Assembly (NCBI RefSeq): GCF_963576615.1 | Contig: NC_088714.1 | Coordinates: 4,712,001-4,776,000, forward strand | Direction of reading: 5' to 3' | Origin: Watersipora subatra | Lineage: Eukaryota > Bryozoa > Gymnolaemata > Cheilostomatida > Watersiporidae | Length of the DNA: 64,000 nt | Part shown: positions 24,339-36,905 of the stretch, in pieces | Layout: each line of letters starts with the position of its first letter | Position numbering within the stretch: position 1 is the first letter of the stretch | Notes under the pieces: model-generated | What the model saw: only the letters and a program-made list of their open reading frames with translations | What the model was told of the DNA's origin: nothing | Databases searched by the model: none | Position numbers and translations under genes: made by a program

Positions 24339-25592
24339 AAAATAAACAACTATCGGCCAATTTCACTGACAAGCATCCCTTTTAAGCTCATGGAGCACCT
24401 TATTCTACATCACCTCAATGATAAACTTGATAAAGTACTGCACAGTAGACAACATGGTTTTAGGCAAGGCCTTTCTTGTGAAACTCAGCTGTGTAGTACT
24501 TATCATGATATTGCACGCAGCACCGACCAGGGAGACACCACTCATGCCGTAGTATTAGACTTTGCAAAGGCCTTCGACAAAGTACCTCACCAACTCTTGA
24601 TGAGCAAGTTATCCAGTATATCTGACATAGATGATAAAATCCTTATGTGGATACATGCCTTCCTAATGGCCAGAAAACAAAGGGTGGTAGTTGATGGACA
24701 CAAATCCGATGAACTAGCTGTGACATCTGGAGTTTCACAGGGATCAGTGCTGGGTCCCACACTGTTTTTAGTTTATATTAATGACTTGCCCCAGCAAGTT
24801 GACTGCAATATTAGTTTATTTGCAGATGACACCTTGATATACCAACCCGCAAACTGCCATGCTGATAAACAACGATTTCAGGTAAACATTAATGTCCTGG
24901 AATCATGGGCTAACAAATGGAAAATGCTGTTTAATGTATCTAAGTGCTCTGTCATGGTTTTTAATGACAAAAATAACTCTCCCTCAGCTGAATACTTCCT
25001 AAACACTGAACAATTAGAAATAGTTGAAGAAACCAAATACCCAGGTGTTATCCTACAATCTAACCTAAAGTTTGACAAACATATAGACTCCAAAGCCAGA
25101 AGGGCGAGACAGCAGTTAGGCATGATTAAGCGTGTGCTATATGAAGCTCCTGAAAAGGCCAAACTCTTAGCATATGCTAGTCTTTGCAGGCCACATATTG
25201 AGTATGCCTCCACTGTGTGGGACCCTTCTACTAAGCTACTACAACATGAACTTGAAATGGTGCAAAACAACGCACTACGTTTTATATGTAAACTGAAAGG
25301 AAGAGATAGCATCACCAAAGCTTTAGATACTTTAAATATGCAAACACTATGTGAAAGATGGAAGGTCAGTAGACAAAATCTGCTAATGCGACTCCTCTCC
25401 TCTGACCAGAATCACAACTCATTAATTACCTCCTATGATGAATTAATGCAGGACCGAGTTAGTACGACTGTCACACGAGCTGCTGGAAGAGGCGATCCTC
25501 CTACTATATATGCAAGAACGTCTGTTTATCACAACAGCTTTTTACCAAAGACTGTTCGTGAATTTAAAAACTGTACATCACATCAACAATAA
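24339..25592 (+). mobile_element. 5'-truncated LINE with open reverse transcriptase
   Basis: A continuous frame without stops from about 24345 to the TAA at 25590. It begins inside the RT at NNYRPISLTS (RT motif 2), then HGFRQGLSCETQ, domain A VVLDFAKAFDKVPH, domain B SGVSQGSVLGPTLF with YINDLP, and the catalytic FADDTLIYQ. After the RT come YPGVILQSNLKFDKH and the thumb/C-terminal block SLCRPHIEYASTVWDP and VQNNALRFI. The endonuclease and the start of RT are absent, so this is a dead-on-arrival 5' truncation. Sequence style suggests a CR1/Jockey-group non-LTR element. No clear poly(A) or microsatellite tail was seen. The unbroken frame suggests it is fairly young. Confidence 0.92.
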
Positions 25593-26094
25593 ACAATTAT
25601 TTGCTAATATGGCAATAAATTACAATATTATCTAGTGTTAACAACTGCTCAACATATGAGGCGTGCCGCTTGCCGCAACCGGCTTTAGTACGTTCTATGA
25701 AGAAGATGTAAGATGTTTTGCTCTTAGCTCTTCATACCTGCCAACTCTCACACATTGGGCGTGAGACTCACGCAATCACCCCAAAGAAAAAATGAAAATG
25801 CGTGAGAAATGCGTGAAATTTTTTGCCCCAATTTCCACAATTTTATATATACTATCATTGATACTTCAATTGCCCCAAAGCCAAATCTCATGCATTGCCC
25901 CACTCTTGGGCTGCCAGGTCTGCTCTTCTTCCTTAGAACACATTAGAGCAAATGCAAAAGATGTGACTCTTAAATTCAAGTTATTAGCCAAAATTTGGTA
26001 ATTTTTTGTATGAAGTCGGTATAAGTGTTAGTTTATTGATTACGTGTGTGGGTTAGTGTTGTATTAAGCGTAGTTACAAACTAAGAGAAATATG
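25593..26094. other. Intergenic with a small inverted-repeat element
   Basis: At about 25735-25925 the left ACCTGCCAACTCTCAC and the right end, read on the other strand as ACCTGGCAGCCCAAGAG, may be terminal inverted repeats of a ~190 bp MITE containing repeated GCGTGAGA words. The rest is featureless. Confidence 0.35.
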
Positions 26095-28360
26095 TTGTTT
26101 TCAGGGAGATAAAGATGAAGTTACTTTCTATCCATTTATTCGTAAATTGCAAGACAACATGAGATTACCATAGACTGAGAAGTATAGAGCAAAATAAGCG
26201 TTTTACATCACCTTCCTTTCTTTATCACTAGAAGAAACTAGAACGAACAAAGCAGAAAAAACGCATAGTATAGACAAACCAGTCTTTGAGTATGCTTAAC
26301 TAAACTACCATAAGTAGATCTAATATGAGATGCAAACTGAGGCAAAACAAACGAGTTACATGGCAAGCAAGATTGTCTGTGAGTATAAGAACAATTTGAA
26401 GAGTATTATAAGATGAGACTAGTGACCGGAGTATAAAACCAGTAAAGTAATATGTAACACATCAAACGGAAACCCATCACATTACTATGAGCTAGTTAAA
26501 GATCGAGCTTATTCGGCGGCATGATTTTTCTGCTATAACAAGAAAACTGATATGTTGCGACTACTCTCTTGGTTGTAAAACTTGAAGGGGGTAAGCTACT
26601 ACTGACTGGCAGTGAATCACGAGAACTGTTTACCAACAAACTAAAAGAACTATTGCTTTTTGAGGGGGTGACAACCTAGATACTAAAGTTCTGATCTCTT
26701 ACCAGTTTCGCCAAACTTCTCTACCCCCAGTGGTTTTCAGGGTATAAGATTTGGAGGGTTGAGCCACAGGCTGTGTGACTAGCCTCGCTATTTAAATCTT
26801 TAACAAAAACTTTCTCATTCATTTTCAAAGACTGCAAATCTCTTCTGCAATTATTTAGGTAATAGATCTCTTTACTCCTCTCTTTTTTCATTTTCTCCTT
26901 TTACTCTACGCCCTGTTTGTCCAATAACTGAGGTTTCAACAACTTTGGCAGCACAGGCAAGGTAGTCTTGAGATACCTGGACCTCAATAGCTTGGCTGGA
27001 GACAACCCATTTTCAGGAGGGTCGGTAGACTAGTAGGGCAAGATAAGGGTCAGAACTCTTCTTCTGTAAATACTTTGCAGTTTGCACTGCATGCTCAGCA
27101 GGGCTGTTTGCTTGAGTGTTTGGGAAAACTGATCACATGGTTGAACTGATATTCTCGGTAAACTGACGAAACTCTGCTGAGGCTTACTGGGGACCGCTAT
27201 CTGAGACTACTAGATCCAGGATGCCATGTCTAGCAAAGATACTACTCATGTGTAAAACTATTTCTCTTGTTGAAAATTCTGACAACAATGCTATTTCTGC
27301 AAATCTCGAATAGTAGTCCACTAAAAGGAAATGTCAACAACTGTCATAGTGAGACATATCACTGCTTATCTTCTCATAGGGTCTTTTTAGAAGCTCAGAT
27401 GGCAATAATGGCTCACAGACTTTGTTAATGTGCGATCTACAGGTGTTACAACTCCTAATCAGCTCAGTAATTTGTCGCAATATTCCAGGCCACCACACAA
27501 TCTGCTTAGCGCATGTTCTGCATTTGGTTATTTCAAGGGGTCCTCGATAGATATCTCCAAGAACTTTGAATCTCTCGATTTAAGGAATAATGATAGGATC
27601 ATCCAACACCAGTAAGCTATTTTGGACAGAAATGCGCTGTCTATTTTCAAAATACGACTGTAAGCATTTGTTCTCACTAGAAAAATAAGCGGGCGACTGA
27701 TTCTCAACAAACTTGAAGATTTAGAAAAGGATCTCATCAGCTTTTTGTAGCTTAGCTAGCTGAGCCAGCCTTTTTCTGGCGGCATAAACTCTTTGGAACT
27801 GTGACAGCCCATACTCAATATCTCTGACAAAATCTAAGTCAACTAAACAAGGGACATTTTAAAAACAAGATCAGCATCTGTTATGATACAGTTGATAGCA
27901 GAGATGCGCTCTACAGCATACGAAAGCTTCAAAACCTTATAAGGCTCATACTAAACCACTGTATGCGCATAGTCAACTTTTCCAACTCTCAGCAACCCTG
28001 CAAAGGGCTTGTCTCTCTGGATGTTTACAGGCAGCCCTATCATGTCACAGGTCAACCCTAACCTCTCACAGGACCACACAACTCCAAGCGCTTCTTGCTC
28101 TATGGCAGAGTAATGATATTCAGTGTTAGTGAGAGACCTAGAGGCAGCAGCCACAACCTTGTTACTTCCATTCGACTGTACTTGATTGAGTACTTCCTGT
28201 ACTATCCTCTCCTATACTGGTTTAACACTGGAGACAAATTGTTATTTTCAGGAAGCTTTCGATGAAGTTACTTTTTATCCGTTTATTTCTAAGTTGCGAG
28301 ATAACATGAGATTATCATAGACTGAAACGTGTACGGCGAAACAAGCGTTATACAACAGCT
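26095..28360 (-). mobile_element. Decayed Ty3/gypsy-type LTR retrotransposon
   Basis: Direct repeats of about 120 bases at 26095-26215 and 28240-28360 share GATGAAGTTACTTT, GACAACATGAGATTA/GATAACATGAGATTA and CATAGACTGA, consistent with LTR fragments. Between them, on the minus strand, 28150-27951 encodes ASRSLTNTEYHYSAIEQEAL then VVWSCER, the RNase H block of gypsy pol. About 27330-27190 encodes DYYSRFAEIALL and RHGILDLVVSDSGPQ, the integrase core including the DxGxQ segment. The order RNase H then integrase fits Ty3/gypsy. Stops and frameshifts abound, and RT and gag are not recognisable. Confidence 0.72.
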
Positions 28361-28501
28361 AGTGTAAGATCTTTGATTTGAGTTCTCTATCAGTTTGTGG
28401 TAGGAAGCTGTTGCAGTAGGCAGCTTTTTTGGCGTATATTATCTGTGCTTCTCCGTTGGCCATAGCTCTAGTGGAAACCATGGATGTCGGTTGGTCTTAT
28501 A

Positions 28502-30790
28502 TCAAATCACCATATGAACTTGACAGTACGGTGTGTTTTTCTTTGTTAGAGTGCGAAGTAGGAGTGTGTGTTTTGTTTTCTTGCACCATTCAGCAAAAGT
28601 GTCAATTTTGAGTCTTTCACGTGCAGATGATACACTTTCTGTTCTTTTTCCTTTAGACATATATCTGGTAACCTGGTTTTGTACCATTTCGATCTCATGG
28701 ACAAGCTTGTTAGTTGGTGTGTCCCATACTAAAGGTGCATATTCAACTTGTGGTCTACATAGTGTAAGCCAGACGTTACGCATTTTTGGGAGCACGAAAA
28801 GAGCACGTTTGATCATCTCTAGTTGGCCATTGGTTTTGTATATTTTACCTTGTACATGGAAGTTGGACTTCATATCAGCTTGTAGATATCAATAAACCAA
28901 CTTCAAGGTATTTAGTTTATTGTACGCTTAGGGGTGTATTGCTGAGGTAGTAGTTTGGAGGTGGAGATGTTCCAGTTTGGTTTAATACCATTATCGAGCA
29001 TTTACTAACATTAAATAACCTGTATCAGCTTGTTGACCAAGCTGCCAGTGAGTCTATATTGTGTTGAAAGTTGTTTCTGATAGTGTTTATGGTTTGATAT
29101 ATTAGAGTACCATCAGCAATTAGGCTGGTGCTACAAGAAAAACAATTGAGTAGATCATTTATGCATGTCAGGAATAGAATTTGGCGTAGTACGGATTTTG
29201 AGGTACTTCTGATGTTTTGTTTGCGGTCCATGAGGACGTTGTATATTCATGTATAAATCGCACATAGTTGTTTCACAGGAAAGTCCTTCGTGGAACCCAT
29301 ACTGATGACTATGGAGCATGTCATCTAGAACAATGTTTAAGTGATGGAGGATGTGTTCAAGTAGTTTACAGGGTATACTGGTTAGAGATATAGGTCTGTA
29401 GTTAATAGGCTGATCTGTTGGTCTGCATTTATGTAGAGGAGTGATATGAGCTAGTTTCCATTCATTTGGTAGTTTAGATGTTGATAGAAATCTTTGAAAT
29501 ATTTCTATTAGGCATTTAACAGTCCTTACAGGCTCAATAAGGTCTTCTTTACAGATCTCGTTTGGACCTGGACTTTTGCCATTTTTCTGTACATGAAGGA
29601 TTTCGATGACACCGTCAGCTGATATGTCTATCTGATTTGTTGAGTTTACATTATAGCTTCCATCTTCTTGTAAGGTGTGTTGTTTGCAGAATTGTGGACT
29701 GAAAAAGTTATTGAGTATATTGGCACACTCGTTAGGGCCTTCAGTATGAACTCCATTTTCTTTCAGTAGTTTGATTGATGCCATCGCAACATTCTGTGTT
29801 TGTTTGAGGTGGTGGTAGAATGGTTTGCTGTTGCTGGGTTTGAGTGGCCTACACACGAATCAATGATGTAGTCGTGTTCAATAGCTCTATGTTCAATTTT
29901 ACGCTGCCGTCTCTCCAGCTTATATTTGTGTAAGTAGAATGGGTATTTTGTGAGTTTATGTTTGTTGCAAGTTTTCTGATGTTTTGCTACCAGCTTAGCT
30001 GCGTTTCTGTTCAACCAATACGATTGGTTAAGCAGTTTTGACTTTAGGATATGTGTTGGCATTACCTTTTCCACTGCATTTTTTAATTCAGTTGTGAAGA
30101 GAACCCACATTTCATTCGTATTAGCCATTTTGAGAAGCTTGAGTTGGGTGAGCCAGTGTTTTCGAGAATATGTCAACATTCTCCTTGTGGTACATTCTTA
30201 AAGGTTTTGGTGTGAAAGTAGGTTTCTGGTGGTTGTGTTAGCTCGACATCTATGATAAAGTGATCACTGATACCCGGTTCACCGCAATGGTTGATAAATT
30301 TGCTGCATAAGATCTAGAGTATTTTCTTCCGCATAAGTCAGCTTGTTTATTATCTGGACAAGATTATTTTTAATTAGGAAATATTTACAATCATTGTGAA
30401 TGACCTTGTAAGCAGCATCAGGTTTGATTGCATCTTTGTCCCAATCAAAACCAGGAAAGTTCATATCTCTAACTATTACGAAGAGATCCTTCGGGAATCT
30501 TTCAGCTATTTTTTAATAACTCACAGTAATATTGGAGATGTCAACATTTTGGTTGTTGAGATGTTCCTTGACACGTACAAACAGCTTTTACCCCCCAGTT
30601 GTCCTGGTCAATTTCCCTTGTCTGTAGCACGTTGCTTACACTGTCACCGTATATGTTACAATCTTTACGACAGAACCCTATGTCGTCACGATTTATAATT
30701 GATTTGCTAGTAATAGTGCTATCAATGTAAGTTCCTGTAAGGCAGATGATATCGTAGTCAAGTGGCAAGGTTGTGAGTTAGTTTGATTCA
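28502..30790 (-). pseudogene. Decayed LINE (endonuclease to RT), minus strand
   Basis: Fragments in order on the minus strand: 30768-30541 (DYDIICLTGTYIDS, an endonuclease block), 30464-30279 (FPGFDWD, endonuclease end), 30179-29880 (linker with HRAIEHDYI), 29856-29240 (KNGKSPGPNEI, RPISLTSIPCKLLEHILHHL, HGLSCET-like GFHEGLSCET), 29231-29025 (INDLLNCFSCSTSLIADGTL) and 28873-28502 (LTLCRPQVEYAPLVWD, EMVQNQVTRYM). The RT catalytic box is IADG rather than FADD and the frames are shifted, so it is dead. It resembles the LINE at 24.3 kb but is clearly a different subfamily. Confidence 0.88.
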
Positions 30791-30951
30791 TTTTTGGCTG
30801 AATGACAGTTGGTGTAAAACAGTTTTAGAAACTCAAGTTTTTGACCCAGTGGCTTTAAGTGTCTTTCTTCATGTTAATTCATTCCCCGATGAGGTCTGAA
30901 CATAGATCTCGGTATCTCTTGCATGGCATTTCTCAGCAGTGTTTGTCAGCA

Positions 30952-31853
30952 CAGTGCGCCCTCGGGATACAAAGTTGATCTGTTCCCAGGTTGGCATCGT
31001 ATGGTGAAAAAATTGTATGTAGGGGTATAAAAACCATTGTAAATATATAATGCAAAATAAAAATGGTAAAAATCATCTAAAATTTTATAAAAAAGCTGTA
31101 CATATTGAAAATTAGTAACAAAATAGTATGTTAACTTTAGTAACTATAGTTACCTACAGTAGCTGCATAGTATTAAGTGCTCATATTGATTATGATCTGC
31201 AATACTGTAAAATGCAACATGTGTGTACCAAGTGCAGTAGCCCATGTACGGTAAAAAGTTCTTACCTTTAAGACGTACGTATAACATAAAATTTCAGTAC
31301 ACTTAAAATAAGCTTAGCTTACTAAACTCACACTTGAAACTAAGTTTTAGTATGTTTTTCAACTATTTTACTGAATTTCAACTTTATATCACAAAAATTT
31401 TATTCTTCATCAGTTGCTGTCTTCACTTTCACATTTAGCGTGTCTGGTTAAAACCTTTTCAACCTAATTCAATAAGAAAGGCCAAGCGATGCAGTTATCG
31501 AAAGCGGCCTCTTGCATACTTGACCATTCAATGGCCATCGAAAAGAAAAAAGAAATTTTATTTACTATACAAGACGTACATACCTTTGGAGTAACGTGAC
31601 TTGAGCTAGTACATGTAGTGAGTAGATCCCTTAATACAATGCAGCTACTGTAGGTAACTATAATAACTAAAGTTAACATACTACTATTTTGTTACTAATT
31701 TTTAATGTGTACCTTTTTATAAAATCTTTGGACGATTTTTACCGTTTTAATTTTGCATTGTATAATTACAATTATTTCTATACTACATACGATTTTTTTA
31801 CCATACGATGCCAACCTTGAAATGGATCAGCATTGTATCTCAAGGGTTCACTG
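30952..31853. mobile_element. Long-TIR MITE (pogo/Tigger-like ends)
   Basis: Inverted arms of roughly 215 bases at 30952-31168 and 31638-31853 match well: both carry GGTTGGCATCGTATGGT, TTAGTAACAAAATAGTA, TATGTTAACTTTAGT and TTACCTACAGTAGCTGC on opposite strands. The ends read CAGTGCGCCCTCGGGATAC / CAGTGAACCCTTGAGATAC. The middle (about 31485-31545) matches the middle of the element at 40478-40956 (AAAGCGGCCTCT / GAAGCGGCTTCT, then ATGGCCATCGA / TTGGCCATCGA). Confidence 0.75.
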
Positions 31854-31874
31854 TACTATCAAAACATGGTTTCT

Positions 31875-33805
31875 GGCTACTTACACGACTCTCAAAAGTT
31901 CATGCAGATGAGTATTTGTTAGTTGTGTTCTATGATTGTTTCTCTCTAAATTCATTGCTGAAAACAATGGTTCACATAGGTAGGTGAAGGCAAAGCAAGT
32001 AAGCTGTCTTCTAGCTAGGCTAGTAGTAATTCGGTACTTTTCAAGCTTGCAGGTGATGACCAAACACATTTGGATCGGTGATAAAAATCTTATCTCCTTT
32101 GAGGTTACACAGCTCTACATGTATTTGAGGTACCAGTAAAATGTACTTAGCTGTAAATTGGGTTTTTAAAGTGCCATTAACATCCATGGACAGTAAATGT
32201 GACACGATGTCCATGACAGAACTGATTGCATAAGATCCTTGAACCTATTTTAAAACTCAATGTTCAAATTTTCCAGAAATGTTGGAAATAGTAGCAAATC
32301 AACATCACAGCAAGCTTCTTGGAGAGTCACTTTCAAGCATGGGGAGTGGAGCATATCTTTGGTGACACCTGGAATGAACATTAATAATTGTTGCCTGAAT
32401 GATTTCACTGTGGACCACATTTGAACAATAGTGTGACCTTTGCCTTGTAGCTTCAGATTCAAATTACACAGATGGGCAAAAAAATCAACAAAAAAGCTAG
32501 ATTGCATAGATCGGTACCCTCAAACAGCGCACTGTTTTGATCTTTTGACCTTTTTCATTAAAAAACAACACTGACTCTCTACACAAGCTCCACAGGCTTC
32601 TCAAGGCATTACTTTTCCTCAACCATCTCACATTATTATGTGCGAGTAAATCATCAAATTCTGCGTCATTCTGATTACGAAATTCTCTCAGTTGGCAGTG
32701 TTTGAGCGATGAGCTTTTTTTTCAGTTAGTTGATAAAGTTCCAACGAGTTAGTCATCAGCTCTTGAAAGCTCCCTGACAGCTTGGCGCAGAGGACATACA
32801 GGTTGAGTATGCAATGAAGGCAATACTCGTTTCTCAATTCGCTGACAACACCTACAGAAGAATGAGTTAAAAGTGTATGTAAATCGGAATGTGTCATTCA
32901 TTAAAGTCGTCTTGAGATAGACCAATATGAATAAACTTATTTTCATTATTAGTGCAATGCAATAAACAAACCTGAATATTTTGCTACTATTAAGGTTACC
33001 TTGAGATGCTTCGATCATGACAGGTGCACCACCAGTTGAAGTTGCACATATGTTCTGAATTGGCAACTGAAGCTCCATAAGAGTTTCTAGGAAAGAATCA
33101 TATATAGCAACAGCGGTAGTATTACCTCCAAGCATTATCAGCTTTAGCAGTTCTTCAATGAAAACTTCATTATAAAAATATTTGAATATATATATCGCAA
33201 GTTGTCAGTCATACAGGTGTAATGTAATGACATGCGTGACAGGGTAAACATTTTGCATCATATGTGATACAGTTAATTTATTTAATCTGGATGCATATAT
33301 CACATCAATACATCATAATAATATGAGCTGACCTAACAAATATAGAAATATGAGCAAAATCGGTCTTCTTTGTTGATTCATCTAAAGCTATTGCATAACA
33401 CTCGGCATCTTGGAGTTCAACCGCTGTTTGGTTCATCAAATTCTTGGCAATGTCAGTCTGCTCATACATGTATTTCTAGAGAGTGGCAAAGATTCAATGC
33501 TAGCAATCACTTATTTCTTGCTTGGATGTAGGACTTTGACAGTTTCAGTGAGGCCTTTCTTCACAACCTCAACATGTTTGTATGGCACCATATGTTTTTC
33601 TGAGATGTGGCTGATGCTTGGCGTTGCTTCAGTGGATCTTGATTGCTCTGATACAAATGCTGAGAGATATTGTTGCTGTGAATTGTTGCTTTTGGCAAGT
33701 GAGGCAATTTTCTGTTTTCTGACACAAGAACCTGGTGGATAGTTCGCACTAAATTCTTCGTGATGAGAAAAAAAATGTTGTTTGACGTTTTGACTTATAA
33801 TCAAA
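31875..33805 (-). pseudogene. hAT transposase pseudogene (ZBED/GTF2IRD2-like)
   Basis: Minus-strand fragments follow the order of the hAT transposases related to ZBED and GTF2IRD2: 33804-33511 (HHEEFSANYPPGS, LTETVKVLHPSKK), about 33475-33350 (IAKNLMNQ, YAIALDESTKKTDFA with the catalytic Asp region), 33135-32950 (LPIQNICATSTGGAPVMIEA, where the family has TTDGAPAM), about 32710-32560 (QLREFRNQNDAEFDDLL, NVRWL), 32507-32250 (LNLKLQGKGHTIVQMW, SFRQQL) and 32069-31881 (CEPLFSAMN, HRTQLTNTHLHELLR, the dimerisation end). Many stops and frameshifts are present, and the second catalytic Asp is changed to Gly. No TIRs were identified. Confidence 0.88.
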
Positions 33806-36425
33806 TCCGTGTCATATCACACAATAAACACCTAGGATGATTACTTGGATTGAGTAGAAACAAGCATTCCTCTGTCCAGTCAGGGTTGAACTGACTGTTC
33901 CTGTATCAATTTCATGCTTTTTGCTACTACACACCATGTTAATAGCTTGCTAGTAGTGCTCTACAAGAACCAATATGACACTCTCACAATAGTCCTGATG
34001 CTCGTAAACTTAATTTTTGAAAAGCCTAAAATATATATGTCTAAGAAAAATTTACAAATAAAAAATAATAGAAATTAAAACATTTTTTCCGAATCAAAAT
34101 ATAAAACGAAGGGCTTCAAAAGGTTTCTTTTACCATTAACTTGAACATTTCACAAAAAGCTAAAAGAATCCGGATCTAGATTCACCATTTGGCCAGTTTT
34201 TGGAGAGTTGCTTGCATGAGCTGTGGTACCACGTATTACAGCAATCATATTGAAAAATGAGGTGGCATTTTGGCTCTTCAGGTTTATCAAACATAAGGCG
34301 CATTTATTTCCATTCCTGTGTGGCATTATAATACCTGTTAGTGGGTGAGTGTAATCTGGTTTTATTGCTGGATAATGAACTTACATTGTAGATTGACTTG
34401 AATGGTTTTATTTGAATTTCAAACGAAAGAATCAAAGCTGCCATTCACGTCGTAGCCGGAAGCCTGTGTTGTTGGCGTTACATAAAACAATAATGTTTAA
34501 TGTTGTGTTAGATTTCTGGCAAGTACTGGAGGGCCTATAAAAAAGAAAGGAGAGATGTGATGGTGAAGACTTGGAAAACCTTTTCCAAGTCACAAATGAA
34601 CCTTTTTGGTGCATTCGAAACTTTTACAAATAGATGTTGGTCTTGTAAAACCAAATAAGACTTGGCTATCTTCAATTTTACAAGATATAGATTTCAAAGC
34701 TAGTTGTGGTTTTAACAGATATTATCACAACAGCTTTATGCACCGCAATATGAAGGCATTGCAGAAGATTGCTTTAGATCTGACATGGTATAGGGCCTTA
34801 TTCGTGAGTCAGTCTATGTAAGAAGCATGGCCTATGTCTGAAATATCCAGTGTACTGTATTACTTTAATTGAAAGTGCTGTCTAAGCTCTGGTGTTCTTG
34901 TTCATCTTTTCAATAGGGTGTAAAATGCTGCTGATAAAAAATGTGGCTTAAGTAATGTCTGTGAATGACCTTTATCTAGATAATCTAGGGAACAGCAAAC
35001 AAGTCCACCATTGTTTGTTTTGTAAATTTACTTTTTAATACCACATGCTCCCAGGCTAATATTTCACATTCATGTATTTGTTTTTTATTAGTTTGTCAAG
35101 CTTATGTTGACTTCACTCTTTTCACTGTGTCAAGTACTGTAAAAGTGCACCTATTAATTGTTTAGCTACCAATACATAAACTTGTCATGTTGTTGGCGGA
35201 AAACAGTTTAGATAGTGTGCAATATACAGTGCGGATGCATTTAGAATGTGCATATGGTGAACAAGCTTGTTAATAATGCTTGGCAGGTTTGGTGGGAAAA
35301 TATGGTTTTTAGTAATATAGTTTTGGGAACATTCAATCAAATGACATAAAACTAATCTGTGTTGTGTATAATAAATTGTCCTATTTCATTGTGTAATTGC
35401 TGTTTTGTGCTAATAATACAGATAGACTGAAACTGCACACTGAGCACTTTAAAGCTTTTACAGAAATGAGCAATCTGAAATAAAAAGGAATGGTAATAAA
35501 AGCATTTATAGTATTGCTCAGCAGTCTTTTCAACAAGGCAAATTAGTGTAATGAGTCCAAAGCAATGATCAAAAGCCATAGCTGTATTGCTGATATTATG
35601 GATGAGATGGATAGCCTATTTGTAAATTGGCCAAGTCTGCTGCCAATTTGTAAATTGACAGCAGACTTGGCAAGCATGGACACAGTATGTTGCATCTGGT
35701 ACATGACTGAAGCAACATTAGCAACATAGATGATAATCCATTTTAAAGTGCTTTTCCTATTACTACATGTGATATACAATAAATGGTACACGCTGCTCAC
35801 TTTTCATCCTGCACTTAACCAGAAGGTTCTATTCTAATGCTGTCTGAATGTAAACAGCTAATCCTCATGCAGTAAGTTAACATCAATCAAATATTTGTGT
35901 TGTCACTTTCATTGCTACAACAATGAAAAAAGTTTTTAAAAAAAATTATTTTTAAAAAACTTATCAATGTGTGCTTTGTTTTTTTTATTATGAGTTGTTA
36001 TTTAATAATTGTCTGATATTTTAGCTAAAAACCAATCAATTTTAATATAATTAAGTATGATTGCGGCTGGTTCAGTTTGATTTCCAGTTTCATTTGTCTT
36101 AGTTTAGCAGGTATTAATCCTGTAACCGTACGACACTAGCATATATAAGTGTAGGAAACTTATTAGCTGTAGATTAATGTAGTTTAGGATTGTAATAAAA
36201 GTTTTTACTATTTGCACTGTAGAAAATTATAGAAACACTAGTTACAGAATGACAGTCTTGCGGAAAAAGTTAAACCGTTAAGCAATGGAACAACACATGG
36301 CTTTCTTGTGTTTCTATTAGTTCGGCAAGCATTATATATAATATATGCTGTCGGCTTTTAATTGTATCAATTCAATCATTTTGTTTTTTAACTGTCCTCA
36401 TTACACATTTCTGACCCTTTTCTTG
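33806..36425. other. Intergenic, no gene seen
   Basis: AT-rich, with only short open frames. It contains one small palindrome at 35619-35672: AAATTGGCCAAGTCTGCTG opposite CAGCAGACTTGGC. Nothing else could be supported. Confidence 0.45.
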
Positions 36426-36905
36426 AGATCTAAGCTGCTGGTAGTTATGTTAGAGATCTAAGCTGCTGGTAGTTATGTTAGAGATCTAAACTACTGGTAG
36501 TTATGTTAGAGATCTAAACTGCTGGTAGTTGTGGTAGAGATCTAAGCAGCTGGTGGTTATGGTAGAGATCTAAGCTGCTGGTAGTTATGGTAGAGATCTA
36601 AGCAGCTGGTGGTTATGGTAGAGATCTAAGCTGCTGGTAGTTATGGTAGAGATCTAAGCTGGTGGTGGTGATGTTAGAGATCTAAGCTGGTGGTGGTTAT
36701 GTTAGAGATCTAAGCTGGTGGTGGTTATGGTAGAGATCTAAGCTGCTGGTGGTTTTGTTAGAAGTCTAAGCTGCTGGTAGTTATGGTAGAGATCTAAGCT
36801 GGTGGTTATGGTAGAGATCTAAGCTGGTGGTGGTTATGTTAGAAGTCTAAGCTGCTGGTAGTTATGGTAGAGATCTAAACTGCTGGTGGTTATGTTAGAG
36901 ATCTT
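36426..36905. repeat. 28-bp minisatellite, about 17 units
   Basis: Units of GAGATCTAAGCTGCTGGTAG plus TTATGGTA, with variants at CTGCTG/CTGGTG, TATGTTA/TATGGTA and GAGATC/GAAGTC. One unit near 36795 is shortened. Confidence 0.93.

Noticed and set aside
24878-25318. 146-codon minus-strand open frame
   Set aside because: An antisense shadow of the LINE reverse transcriptase frame.
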